This document shows positions 8,332 through 16,636 of a stretch of DNA of 64,000 bases, in pieces. The stretch lies in the NCBI RefSeq assembly GCF_029893805.1, contig NZ_JARXYP010000002.1:8246001-8310000 (forward strand), in the 5' to 3' direction. Position 1 is the stretch's first letter; each line of letters starts with the position of its first letter. The translations under genes were made by a program, and so were the position numbers. Origin of the DNA: Streptomyces sp. SAI-135 (lineage in GTDB: Bacteria > Actinomycetota > Actinomycetes > Streptomycetales > Streptomycetaceae). Below the pieces are notes generated by a model. That model was given only the letters and a program-made list of their open reading frames with translations, did not search any database and was not told the DNA's origin.

Positions 8332-9525
8332 ATGAGCACGGACAGCACGTCCCGGACCCTTCTTCCCATGCACCGCATCCCCCTGCCGGAGAACGGCCCG
8401 CCCCGGCTCACCACCCTGGCCACCGGCACTCCCGTCTGGCTCGTGACCCGCTACACCGACGTGCGCCGGGTGCTCATGGACCCGCGCTTCAACCGGAAGT
8501 CGCTGCACGAGGAGGGCGCACCGCCGCTGCTCGTCGTACCGAACCTGCTGGACTCCCCGGACGGGCTCCTCAACCAGGACGGCCCGCCCCACCAGCTGCT
8601 GCGGAGCACGGTCCAGCGGGCCTTCACCCCGCGCGCGATCGCCCGCTGGCGGCCCTGGACCGCCTCCGTCGTGGAGTCCCTCCTCGACGACCTGGCACGG
8701 CGGCCACAGCCCGCCGACATCGTCGAGGGGTTCACCCGCCGGCTGCCGGTGTCGGTGATCTCCCGGCTGATGGGGCTGGAACACGCCGACTGGGAGCGCA
8801 TCCGCCACTGGGCGGACCACGCCCTGTCCGGCGGCGCGCACACCGCCGAGGAGGTCGGGGCGGCCATGCGGGAGTTCGGCCTCTTCTGCGCGGAACTGGT
8901 CGCCGAGCGGCGGGGACAACCGGGCGACGACCTGGTGAGCGCCCTGGTCGTCGCCGGTGACGGTCTCGGGATCGAGGAGCAGCGCCTGGTCGTCCTGGTC
9001 CTCGGCCTGGTGGTCGCGGGACACGAGACCACGATGACGGCGCTCGGGAACATCGTCGTGCACCTCCTCACCGACGGGCGGCAGGCCTGGCCGGGCCTCG
9101 CCGAGAGCCAGGAGGCCGCCGGGACCGCCGTCGAACAGCTGCTGCGCACGATCCCGCTGAGCGAGGGCAGGGTGCTGCCCGGGCTGATCCGCAGGGCCGT
9201 CGAGGACGTCGAGGTCGGCGGGGTGACCATCCCGGCCGGGGCCGTGGTCGCCGTGCAGACCAACGCGGCGAACAGGGACCCGGACGTCTTCCCGCCGCCC
9301 GGGGAGACCGATCTGTTCGCCCCGCCGGCGACACCGAGCGTGGTGTTCGGCGCCGGTCCCCACCACTGCCTGGGCGCGTGGCTGGCCCGCCTGGAGCTGG
9401 GCCTGGCCCTGCACCGGCTGGCGGTCCGCTTCCCGGGACTGCGGGCCGAGTTCACCCCGGAGACCATCGAGTGGCGGGAGGGACAGATGACACGGGGGCC
9501 GCGGCACCTGGCGGTGTCCTGGTGA
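8332..9525 (+). CDS. Cytochrome P450
   Basis: A 397-residue soluble bacterial P450 monooxygenase. The I-helix oxygen-binding motif is AGHETT (about residue 230), the K-helix Glu-x-x-Arg is in VEQLLRT, and the heme loop FGAGPHHCLGAWLA carries the cysteine ligand near residue 348. Substrate is not predictable. There is no ferredoxin or reductase gene next to it, so it must use redox partners from elsewhere; the ferredoxin at 24.4 kb is one candidate. The ATG at 8332 was preferred over a GTG 18 bases upstream because GGAGAC precedes it. An upstream TAGCGT could be a -10 box. Confidence 0.88.
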   Translation: MSTDSTSRTLLPMHRIPLPENGPPRLTTLATGTPVWLVTRYTDVRRVLMDPRFNRKSLHEEGAPPLLVVPNLLDSPDGLLNQDGPPHQLLRSTVQRAFTPRAIARWRPWTASVVESLLDDLARRPQPADIVEGFTRRLPVSVISRLMGLEHADWERIRHWADHALSGGAHTAEEVGAAMREFGLFCAELVAERRGQPGDDLVSALVVAGDGLGIEEQRLVVLVLGLVVAGHETTMTALGNIVVHLLTDGRQAWPGLAESQEAAGTAVEQLLRTIPLSEGRVLPGLIRRAVEDVEVGGVTIPAGAVVAVQTNAANRDPDVFPPPGETDLFAPPATPSVVFGAGPHHCLGAWLARLELGLALHRLAVRFPGLRAEFTPETIEWREGQMTRGPRHLAVSW

Positions 9526-9529
9526 GCGC

Positions 9530-9752
9530 TCCCGGTGAGGCCTGAGCTCACGCTCGCCCGAGGCTCGGGACCACCGCACGCCCTCGCCGTGCGTGAGCCC
9601 GGGCAGCCGCAGTTCGATCTCCCGCACCCGGCGGAACGGGAGACCGCCGGAGATCATCCAGCTCGTGGTCCCGCCCGTCGTGCCGGTGAACTCGGCCCCC
9701 GCGGCGGCGAGTTGTCGACGTGGGCCGGAATGCCGATGTTCAGGGTGCGCAT
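9530..9752 (-). pseudogene. Relic of a TetM/OtrA-like ribosomal protection GTPase
   Basis: On the minus strand an ATG at 9752 begins MRTLNIGIPAHVD, almost identical to the MRTLNIGILAHVD start of the elongation-factor-G-like tetracycline resistance GTPases common in streptomycetes. The expected GKT P-loop is missing. After about 20 codons and a frame change comes VREIELRLPGLTHGEGV, which matches the C-terminal domain V segment of the same family. The central roughly 550 codons are deleted. What remains cannot encode a working GTPase. The call rests on remembered family sequence, without an alignment. Confidence 0.6.
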
Positions 9753-9952
9753 ACGAAGGTCGAGTCCTCGAGAACCGTGGGCCGAAGGAGGCGCTGGGTC
9801 CATTCGAGGAGCCGGCGCATGCGGGGGATCCTGACGCGAGGGGACCCGGCCGGGGCCATGATGGCGTCCGCGCACCGGGGCACCGCGAGCGCATCACGGC
9901 GGCAAGTAGCATGAGCCCGGCCATCCCAGATGATCATCCGAGGAGCAGGTCC
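9753..9952. other. Upstream region of the PRPP synthetase gene
   Basis: Together with the GTPase relic, the 427 bases between the P450 and the PRPP synthetase contain no intact gene. GAGGAGCAGG just before 9953 is the ribosome binding site of the latter. No clear promoter consensus is visible. Confidence 0.4.
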
Positions 9953-10912
9953 GTGCGAGACATCGCCGTGTTCAGCGGTAGCGCCCACCCCGAGCTGGCG
10001 GCGGAGGTCTGCGCTCATCTGGGGGTGCCGCTCAGCCCCACCCGGGTCAGCCGGTTCGCCAACGACTGCCTGGAGGTGCAGCTCCAGGCCAACTGCCGCG
10101 AGCGGGACGTCTTCCTCGTCCAGCCGCTGGTCAGGCCGGTCCAGGAGCACCTGGTGGAGCTGCTGCTGATGTGCGACGCGGCCCGCGGTGCCTCCGCGCG
10201 CCGGATCACCGTCGTCATGCCGCACTACTCCTACGCCCGCTCCGACAAGAAGGACGCGCCCCGCATCTCCCTCGGCGGACGTCTCGTCGCCGACCTGATG
10301 GTGTCGGCCGGAGCGAGCCGCGTCCTCGCCATGACCCTGCACTCCCCGCAGGTGCACGGCTTCTTCTCGGTACCCGTCGACCATCTGCACGCGCTGCGCG
10401 AGCTGGCCGCGCACTTCCGGCAGTACGACCTCACCCGCACCACCGTGGTCTCCCCGGACCTCGGCAACGCCAAGGAGGCGGCCGCCTTCGCCCGGCTGAT
10501 CGGCGCCCAGGTGGCCGCGGGCGCCAAGCAGCGGTTCGCCGACGACCGGGTCAGCATCAGCGACGTCATCGGCGAGGTCGCGGGGCGGGACGTCATCGTG
10601 CTGGACGACGAGATCGCCAAGGGCAGCACGGTCCTCGAACTGCTGGACAGACTGCGGGAGTTGGGGCCGCGTTCCATCCGGGTCGCGTGCACGCACGGCC
10701 TGTTCGCCGACGGCGCCCTCAAGCGGATCGGCGAGCAGCCCGACGTCCTGGAGATCGTGTGCACCAACACCGTGCCGGTCCCCGACGAGGAGCGCACCGA
10801 CAAGCTGCGGATCCTGTCCATCGCCCCCGCGCTCGCCGAGGCGGTCCGGCGCATCCACAACGGCGAGTCCGTCAGCGCTCTGTTCGACGCGCCCCGCGGC
10901 GACGCGTCATAA
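9953..10912 (+). CDS. prs: Ribose-phosphate pyrophosphokinase (PRPP synthetase)
   Basis: A 319-residue PRPP synthetase, which makes 5-phosphoribosyl-1-pyrophosphate from ribose-5-phosphate and ATP for nucleotide, His and Trp synthesis. Visible features are the N-terminal VFSGSAHPELA strand-turn, the conserved HYSYARSDKKDAPR ATP-site region, LHSPQVHGFF, and the PRPP-binding VIVLDDEIAKGST loop. The GTG at 9953 follows GAGGAGCAGG at good spacing; longer starts lack this. Most streptomycetes carry more than one prs-like gene, and this one stands alone, not beside glmU, so it may be a secondary copy. The stop codon lies in a block of 17-bp repeats. Confidence 0.88.
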   Translation: MRDIAVFSGSAHPELAAEVCAHLGVPLSPTRVSRFANDCLEVQLQANCRERDVFLVQPLVRPVQEHLVELLLMCDAARGASARRITVVMPHYSYARSDKKDAPRISLGGRLVADLMVSAGASRVLAMTLHSPQVHGFFSVPVDHLHALRELAAHFRQYDLTRTTVVSPDLGNAKEAAAFARLIGAQVAAGAKQRFADDRVSISDVIGEVAGRDVIVLDDEIAKGSTVLELLDRLRELGPRSIRVACTHGLFADGALKRIGEQPDVLEIVCTNTVPVPDEERTDKLRILSIAPALAEAVRRIHNGESVSALFDAPRGDAS

Positions 10913-10956
10913 CATCCGGGACGTCATGACGTCCCAGACGTCATAACGTCCCGGAC
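10906..10956. repeat. Three tandem 17-bp imperfect repeats, possible bidirectional terminator
   Basis: GTCATAACATCCGGGAC, GTCATGACGTCCCAGAC and GTCATAACGTCCCGGAC follow each other without gaps. Across units 1 and 2, GGGACGTCATGACGTCCC (10918-10935) is a perfect 18-bp palindrome. The block spans the stop codons of both convergent genes (prs and the STAS gene), so it may serve as a shared terminator, or it is a young tandem duplication. No U-run follows. Confidence 0.6.
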
Positions 10957-11432
10957 GTGGTCTCCGGCTGGCCCAGGGCCGCGTCCAGAGACGGCAGCGG
11001 GGGCAGCAGCCGGGCCAGGCCGGTCGCCCTGATGATCCGCAGGGTGAGCGGGTGCGTGCAGACCAGGAGCAGCCTGCCGTCGTGGTCGAGTACGCGCGAG
11101 CGGGCCCGGTACAGCAGCCGCAGCCCGGAGCAGTCGAAGAACTCCACCGAGCTGAGGTCGATCACCAGCCGCACGCCGGACTGCCCGGTGACCTGGTCCA
11201 GGTAGGGGAGCAGCTCGACGGCCGCGGCGATGTCGATCTCCCCGCGGAACTCCAGCACGGTGTGGCCGCGGTCCTGGTGGACGCGCAGATGCCGGGGCGG
11301 CGGCGCAGGTTCCTGCTGCACGACGGCATCGCCTCCAACCAGCTGCTCGGGGAGCTCGGGGTGCGTGCTCACCTTTTCCCCCGCCCTGAAGTTACCCTCG
11401 ATGGAGTGCATTTGAGCATGTTCGATTGACAT
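10941..11432 (-). CDS. STAS-domain anti-sigma factor antagonist
   Basis: A 163-residue (maximum) protein whose last 105 residues form a STAS domain of the SpoIIAA/RsbV type. Such proteins bind and are phosphorylated by HATPase anti-sigma kinases to control stress and sporulation sigma factors. The phosphorylatable Ser is in FFDCSGLRLL. The N-terminal 45 residues look disordered. The start is uncertain: the ATG at 11432 lies inside a GACATATGTC palindrome without a ribosome site, while a GTG at 11372 follows GGGCGGGGGAAAAG. The C-terminal codons fall in the 17-bp repeat block. A candidate partner kinase domain occurs in the SpoIIE-type protein at 33.8-36.2 kb, but nothing links them directly. 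Confidence 0.82.
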   Translation of the reverse strand: MSIEHAQMHSIEGNFRAGEKVSTHPELPEQLVGGDAVVQQEPAPPPRHLRVHQDRGHTVLEFRGEIDIAAAVELLPYLDQVTGQSGVRLVIDLSSVEFFDCSGLRLLYRARSRVLDHDGRLLLVCTHPLTLRIIRATGLARLLPPLPSLDAALGQPETTSGTL

Positions 11433-11490
11433 ATGTCTTGGAATTGCGACCGCCGGTTGGCGCCGGGTTCACGCGGGGCTCGCGCCCGGC

Positions 11491-11928
11491 TCACGACAGG
11501 GCGTGCCAGGCCCTGGTCAGCGCCTGCCGGAACTGTTCGGTCTGGTGTGCGGTGAGATCGCGCACCATCCGCTCCTCCAGCTCCCGCACGGGGCCCGCGT
11601 GCTGAGCGAGCAGTGCGCGCCCTTCCTCGGTCAGCAGGATCAGCAGTTCACGGCGGTTCTTCGGATTGCGCTCCCGGCGCACCAGTCCGCGGGTCTCCAG
11701 GGAGCGCACGAGATCGGCGATCGACTGGGCGGTGACGAAGGAGTCCCGGGCCAGTTGCGCCGCGGACAGTCCGTCGTGCCGCTCCAGGACCGTCAGGGCC
11801 GTGTACTGCAACGCGGTGATCCCGGACGGCCTGACCAGCTCGTCCAGGTGGGAACGGACGACGAGCTCCACCTGTTTCACCATGTAGAGGAGTGACGGGG
11901 GCGCCTTGGTCACCTGTGTGTCGAGCAT
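11491..11928 (-). CDS. MarR family transcriptional regulator
   Basis: A 145-residue MarR-type winged-helix repressor. The helix-turn-helix runs through LSAAQLARDSFVTAQSIADLVRSLETRGLV and the wing through RRERNPKNRRELLILLT; N- and C-terminal helices would form the dimer. It is divergent from the aldehyde dehydrogenase gene with 103 bases between the starts, and two inverted repeats lie in that gap. The simplest reading is that it represses itself and the two dehydrogenase genes until an aromatic aldehyde, alcohol or acid ligand binds. Confidence 0.85.
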   Translation of the reverse strand: MLDTQVTKAPPSLLYMVKQVELVVRSHLDELVRPSGITALQYTALTVLERHDGLSAAQLARDSFVTAQSIADLVRSLETRGLVRRERNPKNRRELLILLTEEGRALLAQHAGPVRELEERMVRDLTAHQTEQFRQALTRAWHALS

Positions 11929-11945
11929 GGGTTCAGGCTAGACCA

Positions 11946-11951
11946 TTGACA
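11946..11951 (+). promoter_or_regulatory. Consensus -35 box facing the aldehyde dehydrogenase gene
   Basis: TTGACA matches the -35 consensus exactly and points toward the dehydrogenase gene. No good -10 follows at 17-18 bases (GAGACT is weak). The first MarR box overlaps its 3' end, which would suit repression. Confidence 0.4.
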
Positions 11952-11998
11952 GGAAACCTGGCTGTAAAGAGACTGCGAACCAACAGGAATCCTGTTTG
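11949..11998. promoter_or_regulatory. Two inverted repeats in the MarR/dehydrogenase gap
   Basis: Box 1 is ACAGGAAACCTG (11949-11960, arms CAGG/CCTG). Box 2 is CAACAGGAATCCTGTTTG (11981-11998, arms ACAGGA/TCCTGT about a central A). The shared ACAGGAA core repeats 35 bases apart, as expected for a MarR dimer binding twice. This is the probable autoregulatory operator. Confidence 0.55.
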
Positions 11999-12031
11999 TT
12001 GAAATCTTGGCGACGAAGCTGAGGAGCGGCG

Positions 12032-13486
12032 ATGTCCTCCATCGAGATCGAACCCGGACGGCTGTGGGTGGGCGGCCGGTGGCGCGAGGCCGCCGACGGC
12101 GCGCGCACCGAGGTGGTCGACCCGTCCCGGGGCACGGTCCTCACCACCGTCGCGGAGGCGGGCGCCGAGGACGTGGACGCGGCCGTCCGCGCCGCCCGGG
12201 AGGCCTTCGACGGCGGCGCCTGGTCCGGCCTCAGCGGCCGCGAGCGTGGCCGGATCCTGCACCGGGTCGCCGAGCTGATCCGCGAGAACGCCGACGACCT
12301 GGCCCAGCTGGAGAGCCTGGACGTCGGCAAGCCGATCTCGCTGTGCCACGCCGTGGACGTGACCAACGCGGCCAACGACTACGAGCACTTCGCGGCCCTC
12401 GCCCACTCCCTGGACGGCGCCGTCCGCGACACGCCCATGAACGCCCTGGCCTACACCAGGCGCGAACCGCTCGGCGTGGTCGCCGCGATCACCCCCTTCA
12501 ACTTCCCGCTGATCCTCGCCGGTTCGAAGATCGGTCCCGCTCTCGCCGCGGGCAACACGGTCGTGCACAAGCCGGCCGACGAGACCCCGCTCAGCGCCCT
12601 GTACATGGCCGGACTGCTGCAGAAGGCGGGCGTGCCCGACGGCGTCGTCAACGTCGTCACCGGCGCCGGGCCGGTGGCCGGCGAGGCCCTGCTGCGCCAC
12701 CGCGGGATCGACAAGGTCGCCTTCACGGGCTCCACCGCGATCGGCCGGCACGTGGCCGCCACCGCCGGTGCGGCCCTCAAGCCCGTCACCATGGAGCTCG
12801 GCGGCAACGCGGCCAACATCGTCTTCGAGGACGCCGACCTGGAGAAGGCGGTCGGCGCGATCATCAAGGCGTTCGTCTTCAACACCGGCCAGTTCTGCAT
12901 GGGCGGCCCGCGCCTGCTCGTGGCGCGCTCGGTCCACAGCACCCTGCTCGGCATCCTCGCCGACGCGGTGCCCGGCGTGCCGGTGGGCGACCCGCGCGAC
13001 CCGGAGACCGTCGTCGGCCCGATGGCGGGGGAGAAGCACCTGAAGAAGGTCGAGGAGTACGTCGACCTCGCCCGCAAGGAGGGCGGCCGGATCGTCTGCG
13101 GCGGCGAACGCCTCGACCTCGACGGGGGCTTCTACTACAAGCCCACCGTGATCGCCGACCTCTCCGACGACTCCCGGGTCGTGCAGGAGGAGATCTTCGG
13201 CCCGGTCCTGACCGTGCAGCCCTTCGACACCGAGGACGAGGCCGTCGCACTCGCCAACTCCACGCCGTACGGCCTGGCTTCGGGCGTCCAGACGACCAAC
13301 CTCGCCCGCGCGCACCGGGTCGCCGACCGGCTCCAGGCAGGCATCGTCTGGGTCAACGACTGGGCGATGCTCGACCCCGCGGTGCCCTTCGGCGGGGTCA
13401 AGGACTCCGGCTACGGCCGCGAGTACGGCCCCGAGGCGCTCGACGCCTACACCAAGGTCAAGTCCGTCGTCGTCTCGCTCGACTGA
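12032..13486 (+). CDS. Aldehyde dehydrogenase family protein
   Basis: A 484-residue NAD(P)-dependent aldehyde dehydrogenase that oxidises an aldehyde to the acid. ITPFNFPL contains the conserved Asn, GFTGST-type AFTGSTAIG binds the cofactor, MELGGNAANIV carries the general base Glu, and GQFCMGGPR the catalytic Cys289. NPFGGVK-type VPFGGVKDSGYGRE ends the domain. It is followed after 23 bases by an alcohol dehydrogenase, so together they could take an alcohol through the aldehyde to the acid. GAGGAGCGGCG precedes the ATG. Control is probably by the divergent MarR protein. The substrate may be an aromatic aldehyde, an inference from the partner gene. Confidence 0.88.
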   Translation: MSSIEIEPGRLWVGGRWREAADGARTEVVDPSRGTVLTTVAEAGAEDVDAAVRAAREAFDGGAWSGLSGRERGRILHRVAELIRENADDLAQLESLDVGKPISLCHAVDVTNAANDYEHFAALAHSLDGAVRDTPMNALAYTRREPLGVVAAITPFNFPLILAGSKIGPALAAGNTVVHKPADETPLSALYMAGLLQKAGVPDGVVNVVTGAGPVAGEALLRHRGIDKVAFTGSTAIGRHVAATAGAALKPVTMELGGNAANIVFEDADLEKAVGAIIKAFVFNTGQFCMGGPRLLVARSVHSTLLGILADAVPGVPVGDPRDPETVVGPMAGEKHLKKVEEYVDLARKEGGRIVCGGERLDLDGGFYYKPTVIADLSDDSRVVQEEIFGPVLTVQPFDTEDEAVALANSTPYGLASGVQTTNLARAHRVADRLQAGIVWVNDWAMLDPAVPFGGVKDSGYGREYGPEALDAYTKVKSVVVSLD

Positions 13487-13509
13487 GCGCCCGCAGAGGA
13501 GTTCGTACG

Positions 13510-14616
13510 ATGCCCATCACCACCCGTGCCGCAGTGGTCGAGTCCGGCGGCGCGCCCTTCACCCTCTCCGACGTCGTCCTCGACGAGCCGGGACCCCGTG
13601 AGGCGCTCGTCCGCATGGTCGCGACCGGCCTGTGCCACACCGACCTCGGCGTGGCGAGCGGCGGACTGCCCTTCCCGCTGCCCGGAGTCCTCGGGCACGA
13701 GGGCGCGGGAGTCGTCGAGGCCGTGGGTGCAGCCGTCACCGGTGTCGCTCCCGGCGACCATGTCGTGCTGTCGTTCACCTCATGCGGCGACTGCCGAAAC
13801 TGCGCCGGCGGACACCCCGCCTACTGCGCGACCTGGCTGCCGCTGAACCTCCTCGGCGGCCGCCGGGCCGACGGCACCAGCACCCTCAGCCGCGACGGCG
13901 AACCGCTCGGCGGACACTTCTTCGGCCAGTCCTCCTTCGCCGAGCGCGCCCTGGTCGACGAGCGCAGCCTCGTCAAGGTCGACCCGGACGTGCCCCTGGA
14001 GTCCGTCGCCCCGCTCGGCTGCGGAGTGCAGACCGGCGTGGGCGCCGTGTGGAACGTCCTCAAGCCGGTCACCGGCTCCACGGTCGTCGTCCTCGGCGCC
14101 GGAGCCGTCGGCCTGTCCGCGGTCATGGCCGCCGCCCTCACCCCCGCCACGACGATCGTCGCCGTCGATCGGGTCGCCGAACGCCTCACCCTGGCCCGGG
14201 AGCTGGGCGCCACCCACACCGTCGACGCGGCCGAGGAGAACCTCGGCGAGGCCCTGGACGCGATCACCGGCGGACAGGGCGCGGACGGCATCGTGGAGAC
14301 CACGGGCAACGTGAACGTCCTGCGCCAGGGCGTCGACGCGCTCGGCGCCCGCGGCACGCTGGTCGTCGTCGGCGCCCCGCCCTTCGGCACCGAGGTCTCC
14401 CTCGACGTCAACGGACTGCTCGGCGGCAAGCGGGTCGTCGGACTCACCCTGGGCGACGCCGAGACGCAGAGCTTCGTCCCCGCCCTTGTCCGCCTCGTGA
14501 AGGAAGGACGGCTCCCGCTGCACCGCCTGATCAGCACCTATCCGTTCGCGGACATCGACCAGGCGGTGCGGGACATGGGCGCGGGCAAGGCGATCAAGCC
14601 CGTGCTGACCTTCTGA
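13510..14616 (+). CDS. Zinc-dependent alcohol dehydrogenase, class III/aryl-alcohol type
   Basis: A 368-residue medium-chain zinc alcohol dehydrogenase. The catalytic zinc ligands are Cys in GLCHTDLG, GHEGAGVVE and the Cys in LGCGVQTG; the structural zinc cysteines are in SCGDCRNCAGGHPAYC. VVLGAGAVGLSAV is the NAD-binding loop and IVAVDR carries the Asp that selects NAD. It is most like aryl-alcohol (benzyl alcohol) dehydrogenases in domain pattern. The ATG follows AGAGGAG at 6 bases. It forms a probable two-gene operon with the aldehyde dehydrogenase. Confidence 0.87.
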   Translation: MPITTRAAVVESGGAPFTLSDVVLDEPGPREALVRMVATGLCHTDLGVASGGLPFPLPGVLGHEGAGVVEAVGAAVTGVAPGDHVVLSFTSCGDCRNCAGGHPAYCATWLPLNLLGGRRADGTSTLSRDGEPLGGHFFGQSSFAERALVDERSLVKVDPDVPLESVAPLGCGVQTGVGAVWNVLKPVTGSTVVVLGAGAVGLSAVMAAALTPATTIVAVDRVAERLTLARELGATHTVDAAEENLGEALDAITGGQGADGIVETTGNVNVLRQGVDALGARGTLVVVGAPPFGTEVSLDVNGLLGGKRVVGLTLGDAETQSFVPALVRLVKEGRLPLHRLISTYPFADIDQAVRDMGAGKAIKPVLTF

Positions 14617-14623
14617 GGCGGGG

Positions 14624-15574
14624 TCACTCCGTCACGAGGACCAGCTTCCCCTTCGTCCGGCCGGTGTCGCCCAGCGCGTGCGCCTTCGCGGCATCGGCCA
14701 GCGGGAAGGTCCCCGCGATCGTGGGCCGCAGCTCGCCCTTCTCGACCAGCTCGGCGATCGCCTCCATTCCCGCCCGGTCGGCGTCCACGAGCATGCGCAC
14801 GGCCCGCACCCCGAGCCGCTCGGCCTCCTGGCCGAACTCGTCCGAGCCGACCGGCAGGATCGACACCACGATCCCGCCCGGCCGCAGCACCCGCAGCGAG
14901 TCCACGGACGTCCGGCCGCCGAGCGTGTCCAGCACGACGTCCACGTCCTTCACGGCCTCGGTGAAGTCCGTCTCCCGGTAGTCGATCACCTCGTCCGCGC
15001 CCAGTTCGCGCAGGAAGTCGTGCTTGCCCGCGCTCGCGGTGCCGATCACATGGGCGCCCAGCGCCTTGGCGATCTGCACGGCCACATGGCCCACCCCGCC
15101 GGCCGCCGCGTGGATCAGCACCCGCTGACCCGGCCGCAGGTCGGCGCGCTCGACCAGCGCCTGCCACGCGGTCAGCGACACCAGGGGCAGCGCGCCGGCC
15201 TGGACGTGGTCGATCGAGGCCGGCTTGTGGGTGAGGGCCCGCACGGGCGCGATCACGTACTCGGCGTGCGAGCCGTGGCCCCACGGGTACGGCAGCATGC
15301 CGAACACCTCGTCACCCGGCTCGAAGGCCGCGACCCCGATGCCGACCGCCTCGACCACGCCGGAGACGTCCCAGCCGAGGACGAACGGCGGCTCGCCGAG
15401 GAAGCCGCCGGTGGCCCGGTGCTTCCAGTCGGTCGGGTTCAGGCCGGCGGCCCGGACCCGGACCAGTACCTGGTTCGGTCGCGGCGCGGGGCGCTCGACC
15501 TCGATCTCCTTGAGGACCTCGGGACCGCCGAGGATGTCCTGGCTGATGGCTCGCATGGTGTTCACAGTGCTCAT
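14624..15574 (-). CDS. NADP-dependent quinone oxidoreductase-like MDR protein
   Basis: A 316-residue zinc-free medium-chain reductase of the quinone oxidoreductase group. GLNPTDWKHR replaces the zinc-binding region, LIHAAAGGVGHVAVQIAK is the NADP loop, and the C-terminal LADAAKAHALGDTGRTKGKLVLV is typical of the family. It likely reduces quinones or enones. It converges on the alcohol dehydrogenase gene (7-base gap) and is divergent from the GlxA/AraC regulator, which is its probable controller. Confidence 0.85.
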   Translation of the reverse strand: MSTVNTMRAISQDILGGPEVLKEIEVERPAPRPNQVLVRVRAAGLNPTDWKHRATGGFLGEPPFVLGWDVSGVVEAVGIGVAAFEPGDEVFGMLPYPWGHGSHAEYVIAPVRALTHKPASIDHVQAGALPLVSLTAWQALVERADLRPGQRVLIHAAAGGVGHVAVQIAKALGAHVIGTASAGKHDFLRELGADEVIDYRETDFTEAVKDVDVVLDTLGGRTSVDSLRVLRPGGIVVSILPVGSDEFGQEAERLGVRAVRMLVDADRAGMEAIAELVEKGELRPTIAGTFPLADAAKAHALGDTGRTKGKLVLVTE

Positions 15575-15611
15575 GGTCGACCAGCCTGCCCGGCACCGCC
15601 CGTCAGGGAAA

Positions 15612-15625
15612 TGGCATGATTGCCA
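15612..15625. promoter_or_regulatory. Inverted repeat in the reductase/GlxA regulator gap
   Basis: TGGCATGATTGCCA has 5-base arms TGGCA/TGCCA and lies 21 bases before the regulator ATG and 38 bases from the reductase ATG. It is a candidate operator for the adjacent AraC-type regulator. A second palindrome, TGGTCGACCA, overlaps the reductase start at 15574-15583. Confidence 0.4.
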
Positions 15626-15645
15626 AGCTTCGATAGGATCGTGCC

Positions 15646-16605
15646 ATGCGACATGTGGAGCGGACCGAGCGCGTCGTGGTGCTGGCCCTGGACGGCGTGT
15701 ACCCCTTCGAGCTGGGCATCCCCAGCCGGATCCTCGGCGCCGCCGACGGCCGCTACGAGGTGCTGACCTGCTCGGTCGACGGCCGACCGGTGCGCACCAA
15801 CGCCGACTTCACCATCGGCGTCGCACACGGACCGGAGATCCTCACCACCGCCGACACCGTGGTGATCACACCCGTCGCGGCGGAAAGGATGCCGGTCGAC
15901 CTCCCGCGGGAGGTGCGCGAGGCCCTCGCCCTCATCCGCCCCGACGCCCGGATCGTCTCCATCTGCACCGGCGCCTTCGTCCTGGCCGCCGCCGGCCTCC
16001 TGGAGGGCCGCAGGGCGACCACCCACTGGCAGCTCGCCGACCACTTCCGGCGCCTGTACCCGCACGTCGACCTCGATCCCGACGTGCTCTTCGTCGACGA
16101 CGGCCGCATCCTCACCTCGGCCGGAGCCGCCTCCGGCGTGGACATCTGCCTGCACCTCGTCCGCAGGGACCACGGCAGCGAACTCGCCAACACCGTCGCC
16201 CGCCGCTGTGTGGTCCCGCCCTTCCGGGACGGCGGCCAGGCCCAGTACATCGAGCAGCCCGTCCCGGAACAGGGCGCCACGAGCACGGCCGCCACCCGCG
16301 CCTGGGCGCTGGAACGCCTCGGCGAGCCCCTGACCCTGGGCGAGCTGGCCGCCCACGCCCGGATGAGCCTGCGCACCTTCGCCCGCCGCTTCAACGACGA
16401 GGTCGGTCTCAGTCCCGGCCGCTGGCTGATCCAGCAGCGCGTGGTCCTGGCCCGGCACCTGCTGGAGTCCAGCGACCTGTCGGTCGACCAGATCGCCGCG
16501 CGCGTCGGCTTCGCCACGGGAGCGTCCCTGCGCCAGCACCTGCACGCGGCCATCGGGGTGTCACCGCAGGTCTACCGGCGGACGTTCCAGACGGCGGCCC
16601 GCTGA
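15646..16605 (+). CDS. GlxA family transcriptional regulator (DJ-1/PfpI plus AraC domain)
   Basis: A 319-residue regulator. Residues about 8-185 form a DJ-1/PfpI-like domain with ICTGAFVLAAAGLL around the nucleophile-elbow Cys. Residues about 215-312 form an AraC-type double helix-turn-helix (LTLGELAAHARMSLRTFARRF and LSVDQIAARVGFATGASLRQHL). Such proteins usually activate a neighbouring gene in response to a small ligand. It is divergent from the quinone-reductase-like gene with only 71 bases between, so that gene is the likely target. Confidence 0.85.
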   Translation: MRHVERTERVVVLALDGVYPFELGIPSRILGAADGRYEVLTCSVDGRPVRTNADFTIGVAHGPEILTTADTVVITPVAAERMPVDLPREVREALALIRPDARIVSICTGAFVLAAAGLLEGRRATTHWQLADHFRRLYPHVDLDPDVLFVDDGRILTSAGAASGVDICLHLVRRDHGSELANTVARRCVVPPFRDGGQAQYIEQPVPEQGATSTAATRAWALERLGEPLTLGELAAHARMSLRTFARRFNDEVGLSPGRWLIQQRVVLARHLLESSDLSVDQIAARVGFATGASLRQHLHAAIGVSPQVYRRTFQTAAR

Positions 16606-16636
16606 ACGTTCCCGGCCCGCCCGGCGTCGAAGGATC

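Noticed and set aside
8197..9924. Minus-strand frame of 575 codons across the P450 gene
   Set aside because: Most of it is antisense to a well-supported P450. Only the 5' part outside the P450 is of interest and is reported as a GTPase relic.
11933..13315. Minus-strand frame opposite the aldehyde dehydrogenase
   Set aside because: Codon-shadow composition in high-GC DNA; the plus strand encodes an intact dehydrogenase.
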